The position numbers and the translations under genes are program-made. Source: CAWHNT01 sp963830775 (GTDB lineage: Bacteria > Pseudomonadota > Alphaproteobacteria > Geminicoccales > Geminicoccaceae). Taken from it: DNA of 64,000 nt. The stretch lies in assembly GCA_963830775.1 (NCBI GenBank), contig CAWHNT010000047.1, positions 558,001 to 622,000 on the forward strand. The letters are read 5' to 3'. The notes beneath the pieces were generated by a model, which was not told the origin of the DNA, ran no database searches, and saw nothing but the letters and a program-made list of their open reading frames with translations. Below, piece after piece: positions 42,702 to 62,515 of this stretch (position 1 is the first letter of the stretch; each line of letters starts with the position of its first letter).

Positions 42702-43397
42702 ATGGCGAAGAAGGGCAAGCGGCTGCGCGCGTCGCTGGAGCAGGTGGACCGCGAGCGGCTCTATCCGCTGGCCGAGGCGGTGAGTGCGCTGAAGGCGCAC
42801 GCCAAGGCCAAGTTCGACGAGACGATCGAGGTCGCGATCAATCTGGGCGTCGATCCGCGCCATGCCGACCAGATGGTGCGCGGCACGGTGAACCTGCCGC
42901 ACGGCACCGGCAAGGAGGTGCGGGTGGCGGTGTTCGCCCGGGGCGACAAGGCCGAGGAGGCCAGGGCGGCCGGGGCCGACATCGTCGGTGCCGAGGACCT
43001 GGCGGAGCAGATCCAGGGCGGGACGATCGCCTTCGATCGCTGCATCGCCACCCCCGACATGATGCCGCTCGTCGGCCGGCTGGGCCGGATCCTGGGCCCG
43101 CGCGGCCTGATGCCGAACCCGAAGCTTGGCACGGTGACGCCCAATGTCCGCGAGGCGGTCGAGGCCGCCAAGGGCGGGCAGGTGCAGTTCAAGGTCGAGA
43201 AGGCGGGCATCGTGCATGCCGGCGTGGGCAAGGCCAGCTTCGAGCCGGACAAGCTCGCCGCCAACGTGAAGGCGTTCGTCGACGCCATCAACCGGGCCAA
43301 GCCCAGCGGTGCCAAGGGCACCTATCTCAGGCGCGTGCACCTGGCCTCGACCATGGGTCCCGGCATCAAGCTCGACATCCCGACCCTCCTGGGTTGA
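42702..43397 (+). CDS. rplA: 50S ribosomal protein L1
   Basis: The 231-residue L1 starts MAKKGKRLRASLEQVD. The signature KFDETIEVAINLGVDPRHADQMVRG and LGPRGLMPNPKLGTVT are clear. It forms the L1 stalk at the tRNA exit and in many bacteria represses its own L11-L1 operon. It begins 2 bases after rplK. Confidence 0.97.
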   Translation: MAKKGKRLRASLEQVDRERLYPLAEAVSALKAHAKAKFDETIEVAINLGVDPRHADQMVRGTVNLPHGTGKEVRVAVFARGDKAEEARAAGADIVGAEDLAEQIQGGTIAFDRCIATPDMMPLVGRLGRILGPRGLMPNPKLGTVTPNVREAVEAAKGGQVQFKVEKAGIVHAGVGKASFEPDKLAANVKAFVDAINRAKPSGAKGTYLRRVHLASTMGPGIKLDIPTLLG

Positions 43398-43427
43398 TGG
43401 ATGGTGAGGATGTCGCGGGGAAAGTGC

Positions 43428-43455
43428 TTGCGCTTGCGTCTTGGCGCGCTATGTA
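43428..43455 (+). promoter_or_regulatory. Candidate promoter for rplJL-rpoBC
   Basis: TTGCGC (43428-43433), a 16-base spacer and TATGTA (43450-43455), in the rplA-rplJ gap where the L10 operon promoter is expected. Confidence 0.45.
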
Positions 43456-43604
43456 TGGCGGCTCCGAAGAACGCAAGCGCGCCACCTACCCCGGGACCGG
43501 CTGGGATCACGGGTGTGGCGCTTTGCGCGCGTGCGGATCGGAACTCGGGACGGCTGGCCGCCGGCATGGGCGGCCCCTCTCGGGCTTAGTTGTCGGAGGC
43601 AGTC
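43456..43604 (+). promoter_or_regulatory. rplJ leader (probable L10 autoregulatory region)
   Basis: About 150 bases of untranslated leader precede rplJ, the place where L10-L7/L12 binds its own mRNA in many bacteria. TGGCGCGCT (43442-43450) and AGCGCGCCA (43476-43484) form a perfect 9-bp inverted repeat at its start, partly overlapping the -10. I did not fold the full leader. Confidence 0.35.
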
Positions 43605-44121
43605 GTGCTGCGAGCCGAAAAGGCTGAACTTGATCGAGGATATGAGCTCCGTCTTCCGGAGCTCGGGCGTGGTCGTGCTGACGCACTACAAGGGCATGAC
43701 CGTGGCGGAGATGGGCGATCTTCGCGGGCAGATGCGCAAGGTCGGCGCCAGCCTGCGGGTGACCAAGAACCTGCTGGCGAAGCGGGCTCTCGAGGGCACG
43801 GCCTTCGAGCCGATGATCGACCTGTTCAAGGGCCCGACCGCGATCGCGGTCTCGGCGGACCCGACGGCGGCACCCAAGGTGATCGTCGCCTATGCCCGCC
43901 GCAACGAGAAGCTGCAGATCATCGGCGGCGGCCTCAGTGGTGCCCTGCTCGACCAGGCTGCGGTACGGGCGCTGGCCGAGCTGCCTTCGCTCGATGAGCT
44001 TCGGGCACGGCTCCTGTCGGTGATCAATACCCCGGCCAGCCGGCTGGTGGGCCTCATGCAGGCGCCGGGCGGTCAGCTCGCGCGTGTGCTCAAGGCCTGG
44101 GCGGACAAGGAAGCCGCCTGA
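43605..44121 (+). CDS. rplJ: 50S ribosomal protein L10 (one-base frameshift near the start)
   Basis: L10 anchors L7/L12 dimers on the ribosome stalk. The body is typical: SSGVVVLTHYKGMTVAEMGDLR, GASLRVTKNLLAKRALEGT and the C-terminal L7/L12-binding helix. The normal N-terminus, VLRAEKAELIEDMSSVF, is split between two frames. It begins at GTG 43605 with GGAGG just upstream. Removing one T from the pair at 43630-43631 restores the join. The gene is essential, so the shift is almost certainly a sequencing error; otherwise translation would have to begin at ATG 43642 and lose 12 residues. Confidence 0.92.
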
Positions 44122-44189
44122 CGGATCAATCTTGCGCGCCCGGCGATGGCCCGGGCGCTCGTCGCGACGTGGTTTCGGGAGAAGGCGTG

Positions 44190-44573
44190 ATGGCGAATCT
44201 GGAGCAGCTGGTCGAGGACCTTTCCAAGCTGACTGTCCTCGAGGCAGCCCAGCTTTCCAAGCTCCTCGAGGACAAGTGGGGCGTATCGGCGGCGGCACCG
44301 GTGGCGGTGGCTGCCCCAGGTGCGGGCGGTGCCGCGGCCGAGGTGGCCCCGGTCGAGGAGCAGACCGAGTTCGACGTGATCCTGACTGCGGCGGGTGCGC
44401 AGAAGATCAACGTCATCAAGGAGGTCCGCGTGATCACGGCCCTGGGCCTGAAGGAGGCCAAGGACCTGGTCGAGGGCGCTCCGAAGGCGGTGAAGGAGGC
44501 CGTCTCCAAGGAGGAGGCGGCCAAGCTGAAGGCGCAGCTCGAGGCTGCGGGCGCTTCCGTGGAGATCAAGTAA
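44190..44573 (+). CDS. rplL: 50S ribosomal protein L7/L12
   Basis: The 127-residue acidic stalk protein has an N-terminal dimerisation helix (LEQLVEDLSKLTVLEAAQLSKLLEDKWGV), an Ala-rich hinge (about 40-60), and the C-terminal factor-binding domain EEQTEFDVILTAAGAQKINVIKEVR with GLKEAKDLVEGAPK. ATG 44190 follows GGGAGAAGG. Confidence 0.97.
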   Translation: MANLEQLVEDLSKLTVLEAAQLSKLLEDKWGVSAAAPVAVAAPGAGGAAAEVAPVEEQTEFDVILTAAGAQKINVIKEVRVITALGLKEAKDLVEGAPKAVKEAVSKEEAAKLKAQLEAAGASVEIK

Positions 44574-44660
44574 GATCTCCGTTCCCGAGCGCATCATCCA
44601 GTCGCCGGAGCCGCCGCCCGCAAGGTCGGCGGCCGCTGGCACGCGCCTAGCGCGATTGGC

Positions 44661-44690
44661 GGCGGCACCGCGGGGCGGTGCTGCCTTTTT
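44661..44690 (+). terminator. Terminator/attenuator between rplL and rpoB
   Basis: An 11-bp GC stem (44661-44671 with 44675-44685; one G-U pair), a 3-base loop and TTTTT. E. coli also has a partial attenuator here that sets the ratio of L7/L12 to RNA polymerase. Confidence 0.85.
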
Positions 44691-44786
44691 GGCGTCGGCG
44701 TTCGCGCCGTTTTAGGTGCTCTGGCCTTCGGGGCCCAGCACCCGGGCATCGGCCCAACCACGGAATCATCAGGCAGCAGGTCAGTC

Positions 44787-48884
<4,098 letters not shown>

Positions 48885-48954
48885 GCCGGCCCGGGCCGGG
48901 CGCCCTACGGCGTCCGGCCGCTCTGCCCCATCCTCTTATGAGAGCAGGTTACCG

Positions 48955-53143
<4,189 letters not shown>

Positions 53144-53147
53144 CCGC

Positions 53148-53731
53148 TCAGTAAAGGAGTGCCTCTGCCGCGAGCATCAGCTCCGGCAGAGCCTCCGGGC
53201 TGAGCGCGTCGCTGGCGCCTACGTCGTGCTTCTGGGCGTAGCCGTCGGTTCTGGGACGGCTCTGCAACAGGAGTCGGTCCGCCTGGAGGTCGAACAGCCA
53301 AGCTTCCGGGATCCCGTGCCGGGCGTAGAGTGGCACTTTGATCTGCAGGGCGTAGGCGCCTGTTCTGTCTGCCACCTCGACTACCAGAAGCACGTCCCTC
53401 GGGACAGCGACCTCAGGCTGGCCGCCGTCGCGTGGCAGCCGGAGGACCATGATGTCGGGCGAAGGCTCGTTGTAGCGATCCAGGGGTGGAGCGGCAAACC
53501 AGTCCGGACGATGGCGGACGCACCGACCGCAAGGGCAAGCTGCTCGGCCAAGGTCAGGACGAGGGCAGCGTGCTCGCTCGTGATCGGCTCCAGGTCCATG
53601 ATGACGCCGTCGATGAGCTCGACCCGATGCTCCTTCTTGAGGATGCCCAGCTCCTGCATCCGACGGCAGTCGTCGACGCTCAGCCTGTGGCGGGCCAGCG
53701 TGGGACTGGTCGGTGGTGAAGGCCCGGTCAT
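53148..53731 (-). CDS. Uma2-family (DUF820) endonuclease-like protein, one-base frameshift
   Basis: This PD-(D/E)xK-fold Uma2 family protein reads LSVDDCRRMQELGILKKEHRVELIDGVIMDLEP at the N-terminus. After a shift, RYNEPSPDIMVLRLP carries the catalytic Asp region, then LLVVEVADRTGAYALQIKVPLYARHGIPEAWLFD. Restoring one base in the G run at 53483-53486 joins the two as GLPLHPLDRYNEP. The start is ATG 53731, overlapping (ATGA) the stop of a decayed upstream copy. The family is common in cyanobacteria and scattered in others; its physiological role is unknown. It lies antisense to, and 4 bases after, rpoC. Confidence 0.8.
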
Positions 53732-54350
53732 GCTCCGCGTCCGCCACTGCCGGGTTGGGGCTCGGCCAGCAACTCGGCAACCGTGAGCTTCACGTCCGGG
53801 AGGGCTTCGGGACTGAGCGCATCGCCCACCCGAGCGATATGCTTCTGGCAATAGCCATGCGGCCGGGGCTGCGGAAGATCTCGATCCGATTGCCGGGAAG
53901 ATCGACGAGCCAGACTTCCGGGATGCCATGGCGGGCGTAGAGCGGGAGCTTGGTGCTGCGGTCATACCTGACGGAGCTGTCAGCTACCTCGACAGGAGAA
54001 CGATATCAGCCGCGTCTGGCTTCGGCAGCGCTGCGCGTAGAAGTCGTCGCGTGGGCGAGGAAGGGCAAGGTCGGGCTGGGGTTCGCTGTGGGTGACCGAG
54101 CCGGACGGAGCACTGTATCCGAGACGAGCGCGCTCGATCGCCGGCCAGTCGAGCAGAAGCGCTTGTCAAGCGAGCGACCGAGGCCGAGTGGCGCTCGCCG
54201 ATCGGTGACATCTCGATCAGCTCTCCCTCGATCAGCTCAACACGATCGTGCTCCGCTTGAGGATGCCGGCCTCAGCCCAACCGATGGAAGTCGTCGACGG
54301 TAAGCTTGTACCGCACGGGTACAGGCGCTTCCAGCTCGAGCGAGCTCGAG
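53728..54350 (-). pseudogene. Decayed second Uma2-family gene
   Basis: Pieces of a Uma2 protein occur in order but in different frames: YKLTVDDFHRLG, then AGILKR, then ELIEGELIEMSPIGERHSASVA, then KLPLYARHGIPEVWLVDLPGNRIEIF and ALSPEALPDVKLTVAELLAEPQPGSG at the end. There are in-frame stops and at least four frame changes, many more than in neighbours, so this is a real pseudogene. It ends in an ATGA overlap with the first Uma2 gene, so the two were once a coupled tandem pair. The upstream limit is approximate. Confidence 0.75.
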
Positions 54351-54714
54351 TCATCGGCTTCGATCTCCGAAGCGCTCGGCGCCGTTGATGTATCGGCGGT
54401 GGCTCCAGACCCCGTGCAACACGTCGGACCTGCTCGACCCGCGACATCCTGCCCATCGGGCGGGATGTATGCTCCAACCCTATCTCTTGCAGGCCCTTGG
54501 CCTTGACGGGTGCCGGGGGCGGGGATAGAAGCGTCCCACTTTTCTGGGTGCTGGTGGTGACCCTAGCGGATCATACGCAGCACCGGGTTAAGAGGTGATC
54601 TGTTCGAGAGGCGCGGGCGAGCATGGGTTCGCTGCTCCGCGCTGTTCTCGCGTCGGCGGTCGACGAGTGTCGGCCGTGGTCGATCGCCTTGGCAATGACA
54701 GGATGCGTTAGCGA
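54351..54714. other. Intergenic region before rpsL
   Basis: About 360 bases without a supported gene. It holds a candidate promoter for the str operon at 54503-54530; the remainder shows nothing I can identify. Confidence 0.4.
54503..54530 (+). promoter_or_regulatory. Candidate promoter for rpsL-rpsG-fusA-tuf
   Basis: TTGACG (54503-54508), a 16-base spacer and ATAGAA (54525-54530), about 185 bases before rpsL. A promoter is needed here because the opposite-strand Uma2 genes separate rpsL from rpoC. Confidence 0.4.
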
Positions 54715-55086
54715 ATGCCGACGGTGAATCAGCTCGTGCGTCAGGCACGCGAGCCGAAGACGGGACGGAACAAGGTCCCGGCCCTCGAGGCTTGCCCGCA
54801 GAAGCGGGGCGTGTGCACGCGCGTCTACACGACGACGCCCAAGAAGCCGAACTCGGCGCTGCGTAAGGTGGCCCGTATCCGGCTCACCAACGGCTTCGAG
54901 GTCACGAGCTACATCCCGGGCGAGGGCCACAACCTCCAGGAGCACTCGGTGGTCCTGATCCGCGGTGGCCGTGTGAAGGATCTGCCGGGTGTCCGCTATC
55001 ACATCATTCGCGGCAAGCTGGACACGCAGGGCGTGCAGGGACGCAAGCAGGGTCGTTCCAAGTACGGCGTGAAGCGCCCGAAGTAA
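54715..55086 (+). CDS. rpsL: 30S ribosomal protein S12
   Basis: The 123-residue S12 contains the decoding-site loops TTTPKKPNSALRKVARIRL and GRVKDLPGVRYHIIRG. The Lys residues whose change gives streptomycin resistance are wild type (PKKPNS, and K in RVKDLPG), so the sequence predicts sensitivity. First gene of the str operon. Confidence 0.97.
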   Translation: MPTVNQLVRQAREPKTGRNKVPALEACPQKRGVCTRVYTTTPKKPNSALRKVARIRLTNGFEVTSYIPGEGHNLQEHSVVLIRGGRVKDLPGVRYHIIRGKLDTQGVQGRKQGRSKYGVKRPK

Positions 55087-55104
55087 GCATCGAGAGGTCC
55101 TGAC

Positions 55105-55572
55105 ATGCGTCGCCGTGCTGCCGAGAAGCGTGAGATCCTCCCCGACCCGAAGTTCGGGGACGTGGTCGTCGGCAAGTTCGTCAACTGTCTGATGCACGAC
55201 GGTAAGAAGTCGGTTGCGGAAGGCATCGTCTACAACGCGTTCGACCGGATGCAGAAGCGCACCGGCCGCAGTCCGCTGGAGATGTTCCACGACGCGCTCA
55301 ACAACGTGAAGCCGATGCTGGAAGTGCGCTCGCGCCGCGTCGGTGGTGCCACCTACCAGGTTCCGGTCGAGGTGCGCCCCGACCGGCGCCAGGCGCTGGC
55401 CAATCGCTGGCTGATCCAGGCGGCGCAGAAGCGTTCGGAGAAGACCATGACCGAGCGCCTTGCCGGCGAGCTGCTCGATGCCGCCAACAATCGTGGCTCG
55501 GCGGTGAAGAAGCGGGAGGACACGACCAAGATGGCCGATGCCAACCGCGCCTTCGCGCATTACCGCTGGTAA
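55105..55572 (+). CDS. rpsG: 30S ribosomal protein S7
   Basis: The 155-residue S7 starts MRRRAAEKREILPDPKFGDVVV, with FMxxHDGKKS-like LMHDGKKSVAEGIVY and RRVGGATYQVPVEVRPDRR. It nucleates the 30S head and binds near the exit-site tRNA. 18 bases after rpsL, with AGGTCC before the ATG. Confidence 0.97.
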   Translation: MRRRAAEKREILPDPKFGDVVVGKFVNCLMHDGKKSVAEGIVYNAFDRMQKRTGRSPLEMFHDALNNVKPMLEVRSRRVGGATYQVPVEVRPDRRQALANRWLIQAAQKRSEKTMTERLAGELLDAANNRGSAVKKREDTTKMADANRAFAHYRW

Positions 55573-55599
55573 GAGCGAGCCGGACCCGGACCAGCACCC

Positions 55600-57676
<2,077 letters not shown>

Positions 57677-57717
57677 TCGTGCGCTGAAGACGGGCAGGAC
57701 AGGACGGAGATCTGGCG

Positions 57718-58908
<1,191 letters not shown>

Positions 58909-58962
58909 CAGAGCAAGCGAGTAGGGGAGCGCCCGGACGGTAACGGGCGGCGGTTCACCATC

Positions 58963-59271
58963 ATGGAAACGCAGAATATCCGAATCAGGCTGAAGGCCTT
59001 CGATCATCGCGTGCTCGACCTGTCGGTGCGCGAGATCGTCGGCACGGCCAAGCGGACCGGGGCGCGGGTGCGGGGCCCGATCCCGCTCCCCAACCGCATC
59101 GAGCGCTTCACCGTGAACCGCTCGCCGCACATCGACAAGAAGAGCCGTGAGCAGTTCGAGGTTCGCACCCACAAGCGGCTGCTCGACATCATCGACCCGA
59201 CGCCCCAGACCGTGGACGCGCTGATGAAGCTCGACCTCGCGGCCGGCGTCGACGTCGAGATCAAGCTCTAG
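58963..59271 (+). CDS. rpsJ: 30S ribosomal protein S10
   Basis: The 102-residue S10 starts METQNIRIRLKAFDHRVLDLSV, with VRGPIPLPNRIERFTVNRSPHIDKKSREQFEVRTHKR. It also serves as NusE in antitermination complexes. First gene of the S10 operon, directly after tuf. Confidence 0.97.
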   Translation: METQNIRIRLKAFDHRVLDLSVREIVGTAKRTGARVRGPIPLPNRIERFTVNRSPHIDKKSREQFEVRTHKRLLDIIDPTPQTVDALMKLDLAAGVDVEIKL

Positions 59272-59282
59272 GGGCGGCGACG

Positions 59283-59999
59283 ATGCGCACGGGCCTCCTT
59301 GCCAAGAAGGTCGGCATGACCCGGCTGTTCGGTGTCGACGGCAGCCATATCGGCGTCACGGTCCTCCAGGTCGAGGACTGCGAGGTCGTGGCGGTCCGCA
59401 CCGCCGAGAAGGACGGCTACACCGCCGTCCAGCTCGGTGTCGGCCGGGCCAAGACGAAGAACGTCACCAAGCCGATGCGCGGTCACTTCGCCAAGGCGAA
59501 GGTCGAGCCGAAGCGGAAGGTGGGTGAGTTCCGGGTCGCCGAGGACGCGCTGCTCGAGGTGGGAGCCCGGCTCTCGGCCGAGCACTTCGTCGAGGGCCAG
59601 CTGGTCGATGTGGTCGGCATCAGCATCGGCAAGGGCTTCGCCGGTGCGATGAAGCGGCACAATTTCGGCGGTCTTCGCGCCAGCCACGGCGTCTCGGTCT
59701 CGCACCGCAGCCACGGTTCGACCGGCAACCGCCAGGACCCAGGCCGGACTTTCAAGAACAAGAAGATGGCGGGCCACATGGGCGCCCGGCAGGTGACGGT
59801 GCAGAACCTCGAGGTGTTCGGGGTCGATGCGGACCGCGGTCTTGTCCTGGTGCGCGGTGGCGTGCCGGGGGCCAAGGGCTCCTATGTCCGGATCAGCGAT
59901 GCGGTGAAGGCGGGCCGCCCGGGCGAGGCACCGTACCCGGCGGCCATTGTCGGCCCATCCGGTGGCAAGGCGGAGGCTCCGGCGGCGGCCGGAGAGTAG
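59283..59999 (+). CDS. rplC: 50S ribosomal protein L3
   Basis: The 238-residue L3 starts MRTGLLAKKVGMTRLF, with GFAGAMKRHNFGGLRASHGVSVSHRSHGSTGNRQDPGRTFKNKKMAGHMG reaching the peptidyl-transferase centre, where the Gln in GNRQDPG is the usual methylated residue. It has a short Ala/Glu-rich C-terminal tail. Confidence 0.97.
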   Translation: MRTGLLAKKVGMTRLFGVDGSHIGVTVLQVEDCEVVAVRTAEKDGYTAVQLGVGRAKTKNVTKPMRGHFAKAKVEPKRKVGEFRVAEDALLEVGARLSAEHFVEGQLVDVVGISIGKGFAGAMKRHNFGGLRASHGVSVSHRSHGSTGNRQDPGRTFKNKKMAGHMGARQVTVQNLEVFGVDADRGLVLVRGGVPGAKGSYVRISDAVKAGRPGEAPYPAAIVGPSGGKAEAPAAAGE

Positions 60000-60003
60000 G
60001 ATC

Positions 60004-60708
60004 ATGCAGGTCGCAGTTAGGAACCTTGCCGCCGAGGAGGTGGGGGCGGTCGAGCTCCCCGACGCCATCTTTGGCGTCGAGGTCCGCACCGACATCCTCC
60101 ATCGCGTCGTGCTCTGGCAGCTGGCCAAGCGCCGGGCCGGGACCCACAAGGTCAAGACCCGGGCCGAGATCTGGCGGACCGGTGCCAAGCTCTACAAGCA
60201 GAAGGGCACCGGCCGCGCCCGGCATGGCTCGCGCCGGCCCAACATCTTCCGTGGCGGCGGCGTGGCGCACGGGCCTCATCCGCGCGATCATTCCACGGAC
60301 CTGCCGAAGAAGGTGCGGGCCCTGGGGCTGAAGTGCGCGCTGTCGAGCAAGGCCAAGGAAGGCAAGCTCGTGGTGCTTGATGAGGCACGGCTGGCCGAGC
60401 CGCGGACCAAGGCCCTGGCGGGTGCGCTGGGCAAGCTGGGCTGGGGCTCGGCGCTGATCGTGACCGGCGCCGAGGTCGAGCGCAATTTCGGCCTCGCTTC
60501 CCGCAACCTGATCGGCATCGACGTGCTGCCGTCGCAGGGGCTCAACGTCTACGACATCCTGCGCTGCGACACGCTGGTGCTCACCCGCGAGGCCGTGCAG
60601 CGGATCGAGGAGCGGTTCGGCGCAGCCAACGGTGCTGCGGACGAGGTCGCCGAGGAGCCTGCAGCCGCACCCATGGCCGAGGCACCTGCCGAGGAGGCGA
60701 TGCCGTGA
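60004..60708 (+). CDS. rplD: 50S ribosomal protein L4
   Basis: The 234-residue L4 has the exit-tunnel loop KLYKQKGTGRARHGSRRPNIFRGGGVAHGP and KVRALGLKCALSSKAKEGKLVVLDE. The C-terminus extends about 25 residues beyond the usual end with an Ala/Glu-rich tail (AAAPMAEAPAEEAMP). The 3' end overlaps rplW by 4 bases. Confidence 0.96.
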   Translation: MQVAVRNLAAEEVGAVELPDAIFGVEVRTDILHRVVLWQLAKRRAGTHKVKTRAEIWRTGAKLYKQKGTGRARHGSRRPNIFRGGGVAHGPHPRDHSTDLPKKVRALGLKCALSSKAKEGKLVVLDEARLAEPRTKALAGALGKLGWGSALIVTGAEVERNFGLASRNLIGIDVLPSQGLNVYDILRCDTLVLTREAVQRIEERFGAANGAADEVAEEPAAAPMAEAPAEEAMP

Positions 60709-60998
60709 ACCGCGACCGCATGTACGAGATCATCCTGGCGCCGGTGATCACCGAGAAGACGCAGCGGATCTCCGAGGCGAACCAGGTCGTGTTCCGGGTC
60801 CGCAAGGAGGCCTCCAAGCCCGAGATCAAGGCGGCGATCGAGGGTCTGTTCAACGTCAAGGTCGAGGCGGTCAACACGCTCAACGTGAAGGGCAAGGTGA
60901 AGCGCTTCCGTGGGCGGGTGGGCCGGCGTTCGGACGTGAAGAAGGCGATCGTGACCCTGGCCGCAGGCCAGAGCATCGACGTGACGACGGGGATCTGA
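60705..60998 (+). CDS. rplW: 50S ribosomal protein L23
   Basis: The 97-residue L23 carries ILAPVITEKTQRISEANQVVFRVRKEASKPEIKAAIEGLFNVKVEAVNTLN. It lies at the tunnel exit and docks trigger factor and the signal recognition particle. GTG start in a 4-base overlap with rplD. Confidence 0.96.
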   Translation: MNRDRMYEIILAPVITEKTQRISEANQVVFRVRKEASKPEIKAAIEGLFNVKVEAVNTLNVKGKVKRFRGRVGRRSDVKKAIVTLAAGQSIDVTTGI

Positions 60999-61002
60999 GC
61001 CG

Positions 61003-61845
61003 ATGGCGCTCAAGACATACAACCCGACCAGCCCCTCGATGCGGCAGCTCGTGCTCGTCGATCGCTCGGAGCTGTGGAAGGGCAAGCCGGTCAAGAAGCT
61101 GACCGAGGGCAAGCACAAGAGTGGCGGCCGCAACAATCACGGCCACACCACGGTGCGCTTCCGCGGCGGCGGTCACAAGCAGACCTACCGGCTCGTCGAC
61201 TTCAAGCGTCGGAAGTGGAACGTCGCCGGCACGGTCGAGCGGATGGAGTACGATCCCAACCGCACGGCCTTCATCGCACTCGTCCGTTACGAGGATGGCG
61301 AGGTCGCCTACATCCTGGCACCGCAGCGGCTGCAGGTGGGCGACAAGGTGGTGGCCGGCGAGCGGGTCGATATCAAGCCCGGCAACGCGGCCCCCTTGCG
61401 TGGGATCCCGGTCGGCACCATCGTCCACAATGTCGAGCTGAAGCCCGGCAAGGGTGGGCAGCTGGCACGCTCGGCCGGCACCTACTGCCAGCTCGTCGGC
61501 CGCGATGGCGACTGGAGCCAGTTGCGCCTGGGCTCGGGCGAGATCCGCCGCGTGCACTCCGAGTGCATGGGCACCGTCGGGGCTGTTTCCAACCCGGACC
61601 ACCAGAACGCCAACTGGGGCAAGGCCGGGCGGATGCGGTGGAAGGGGCGGCGCCCGCACAATCGCGGCGTCACCATGAACCCGGTCGATCACCCGCATGG
61701 CGGCGGCGAGGGCCGGACCTCGGGCGGCCGTCATCCGGTCACCCCGTGGGGCCAGCCGACCAAGGGGCACAAGACCCGCCGGAACAAGAAGACATCGAAC
61801 ATGATCATCCGCAGCCGCCACCTCGCCAAGAAGCGGGGAGGCTAA
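61003..61845 (+). CDS. rplB: 50S ribosomal protein L2
   Basis: The 280-residue L2 starts MALKTYNPTSPSMRQLVLVDRSELW. It has GRNNHGHTTVRFRGGGHKQTYRLVDFKR and the peptidyl-transferase loop VTMNPVDHPHGGGEGRTSGGRHPVTPWG with the conserved His. Four bases after rplW. Confidence 0.97.
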   Translation: MALKTYNPTSPSMRQLVLVDRSELWKGKPVKKLTEGKHKSGGRNNHGHTTVRFRGGGHKQTYRLVDFKRRKWNVAGTVERMEYDPNRTAFIALVRYEDGEVAYILAPQRLQVGDKVVAGERVDIKPGNAAPLRGIPVGTIVHNVELKPGKGGQLARSAGTYCQLVGRDGDWSQLRLGSGEIRRVHSECMGTVGAVSNPDHQNANWGKAGRMRWKGRRPHNRGVTMNPVDHPHGGGEGRTSGGRHPVTPWGQPTKGHKTRRNKKTSNMIIRSRHLAKKRGG

Positions 61846-61848
61846 GAG

Positions 61849-62127
61849 ATGCCCCGTTCCGTCTGGAAGGGTCCGTTCGTCGACGGCTACCTGTTCGACA
61901 AGGTCGATGCCGTGCGCCGGTCGGGTCGCAACGACATCATCCGCACCTGGTCGCGGCGGTCGACGGTGGTGCCGGATTTCGTCGGCCTGACCTTCGCCGT
62001 CTACAACGGCAAGAAGTTCGTGCCGGTCTACGTCACCGAGAACATGGTCGGGCACAAGCTCGGCGAGTTCGCGCCTACCCGGACTTATCACGGGCATGGC
62101 GCGGACAAGAAGGCGAAGAGGAAGTAG
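61849..62127 (+). CDS. rpsS: 30S ribosomal protein S19
   Basis: The 92-residue S19 has MPRSVWKGPFVDGYL, KTWSRRSTVVP-like RTWSRRSTVVPDFVGLTFAVYNGKKFVPVYVTENMVGHKLGEFAPTRTYHGH. 3 bases after rplB. Confidence 0.97.
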   Translation: MPRSVWKGPFVDGYLFDKVDAVRRSGRNDIIRTWSRRSTVVPDFVGLTFAVYNGKKFVPVYVTENMVGHKLGEFAPTRTYHGHGADKKAKRK

Positions 62128-62131
62128 CGCC

Positions 62132-62515
62132 ATGGGCAAGCCCAAGCGTGAGCGCTCGCTCGCCGACACCGAGGCGCTCGCTGTCGCCGACATGCTGCGC
62201 ACCAGCCCGCGCAAGCTCGACCTCGTGGCCGGGCTGATCCGCGGCCTGCCGGCCGGCCGGGCGGTGGTGGCGCTCGAGTTCTCCAGGAAGCGGATCGCCC
62301 AGGCGGTCCGCAAGACCCTGGAGTTGGCGATCGCCAATGCCGAGAACAACCACAATCTCGACGTCGACCGGCTCTACGTGGCCGAGGCGAGCGTGGGGAA
62401 GCGAATGGTCCTGAAGCGGATGCACGCCCGTGCGCGTGGCCGCTCGGGCCGGATCGAGAAGCCGTTCAGCCGGCTCCGGATCGTGGTCCGCGAGCGTGGC
62501 GAGGAAGCTGCCTGA
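62132..62515 (+). CDS. rplV: 50S ribosomal protein L22
   Basis: The 127-residue L22 has the helical core RTSPRKLDLVAGLIRG and the tunnel hairpin YVAEASVGKRMVLKRMHARARGRSGRI. It starts at ATG 62132 (MGKPKRERSLADTEALAV), and its last base is the first base of the rpsC ATG. Confidence 0.96.
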   Translation: MGKPKRERSLADTEALAVADMLRTSPRKLDLVAGLIRGLPAGRAVVALEFSRKRIAQAVRKTLELAIANAENNHNLDVDRLYVAEASVGKRMVLKRMHARARGRSGRIEKPFSRLRIVVRERGEEAA

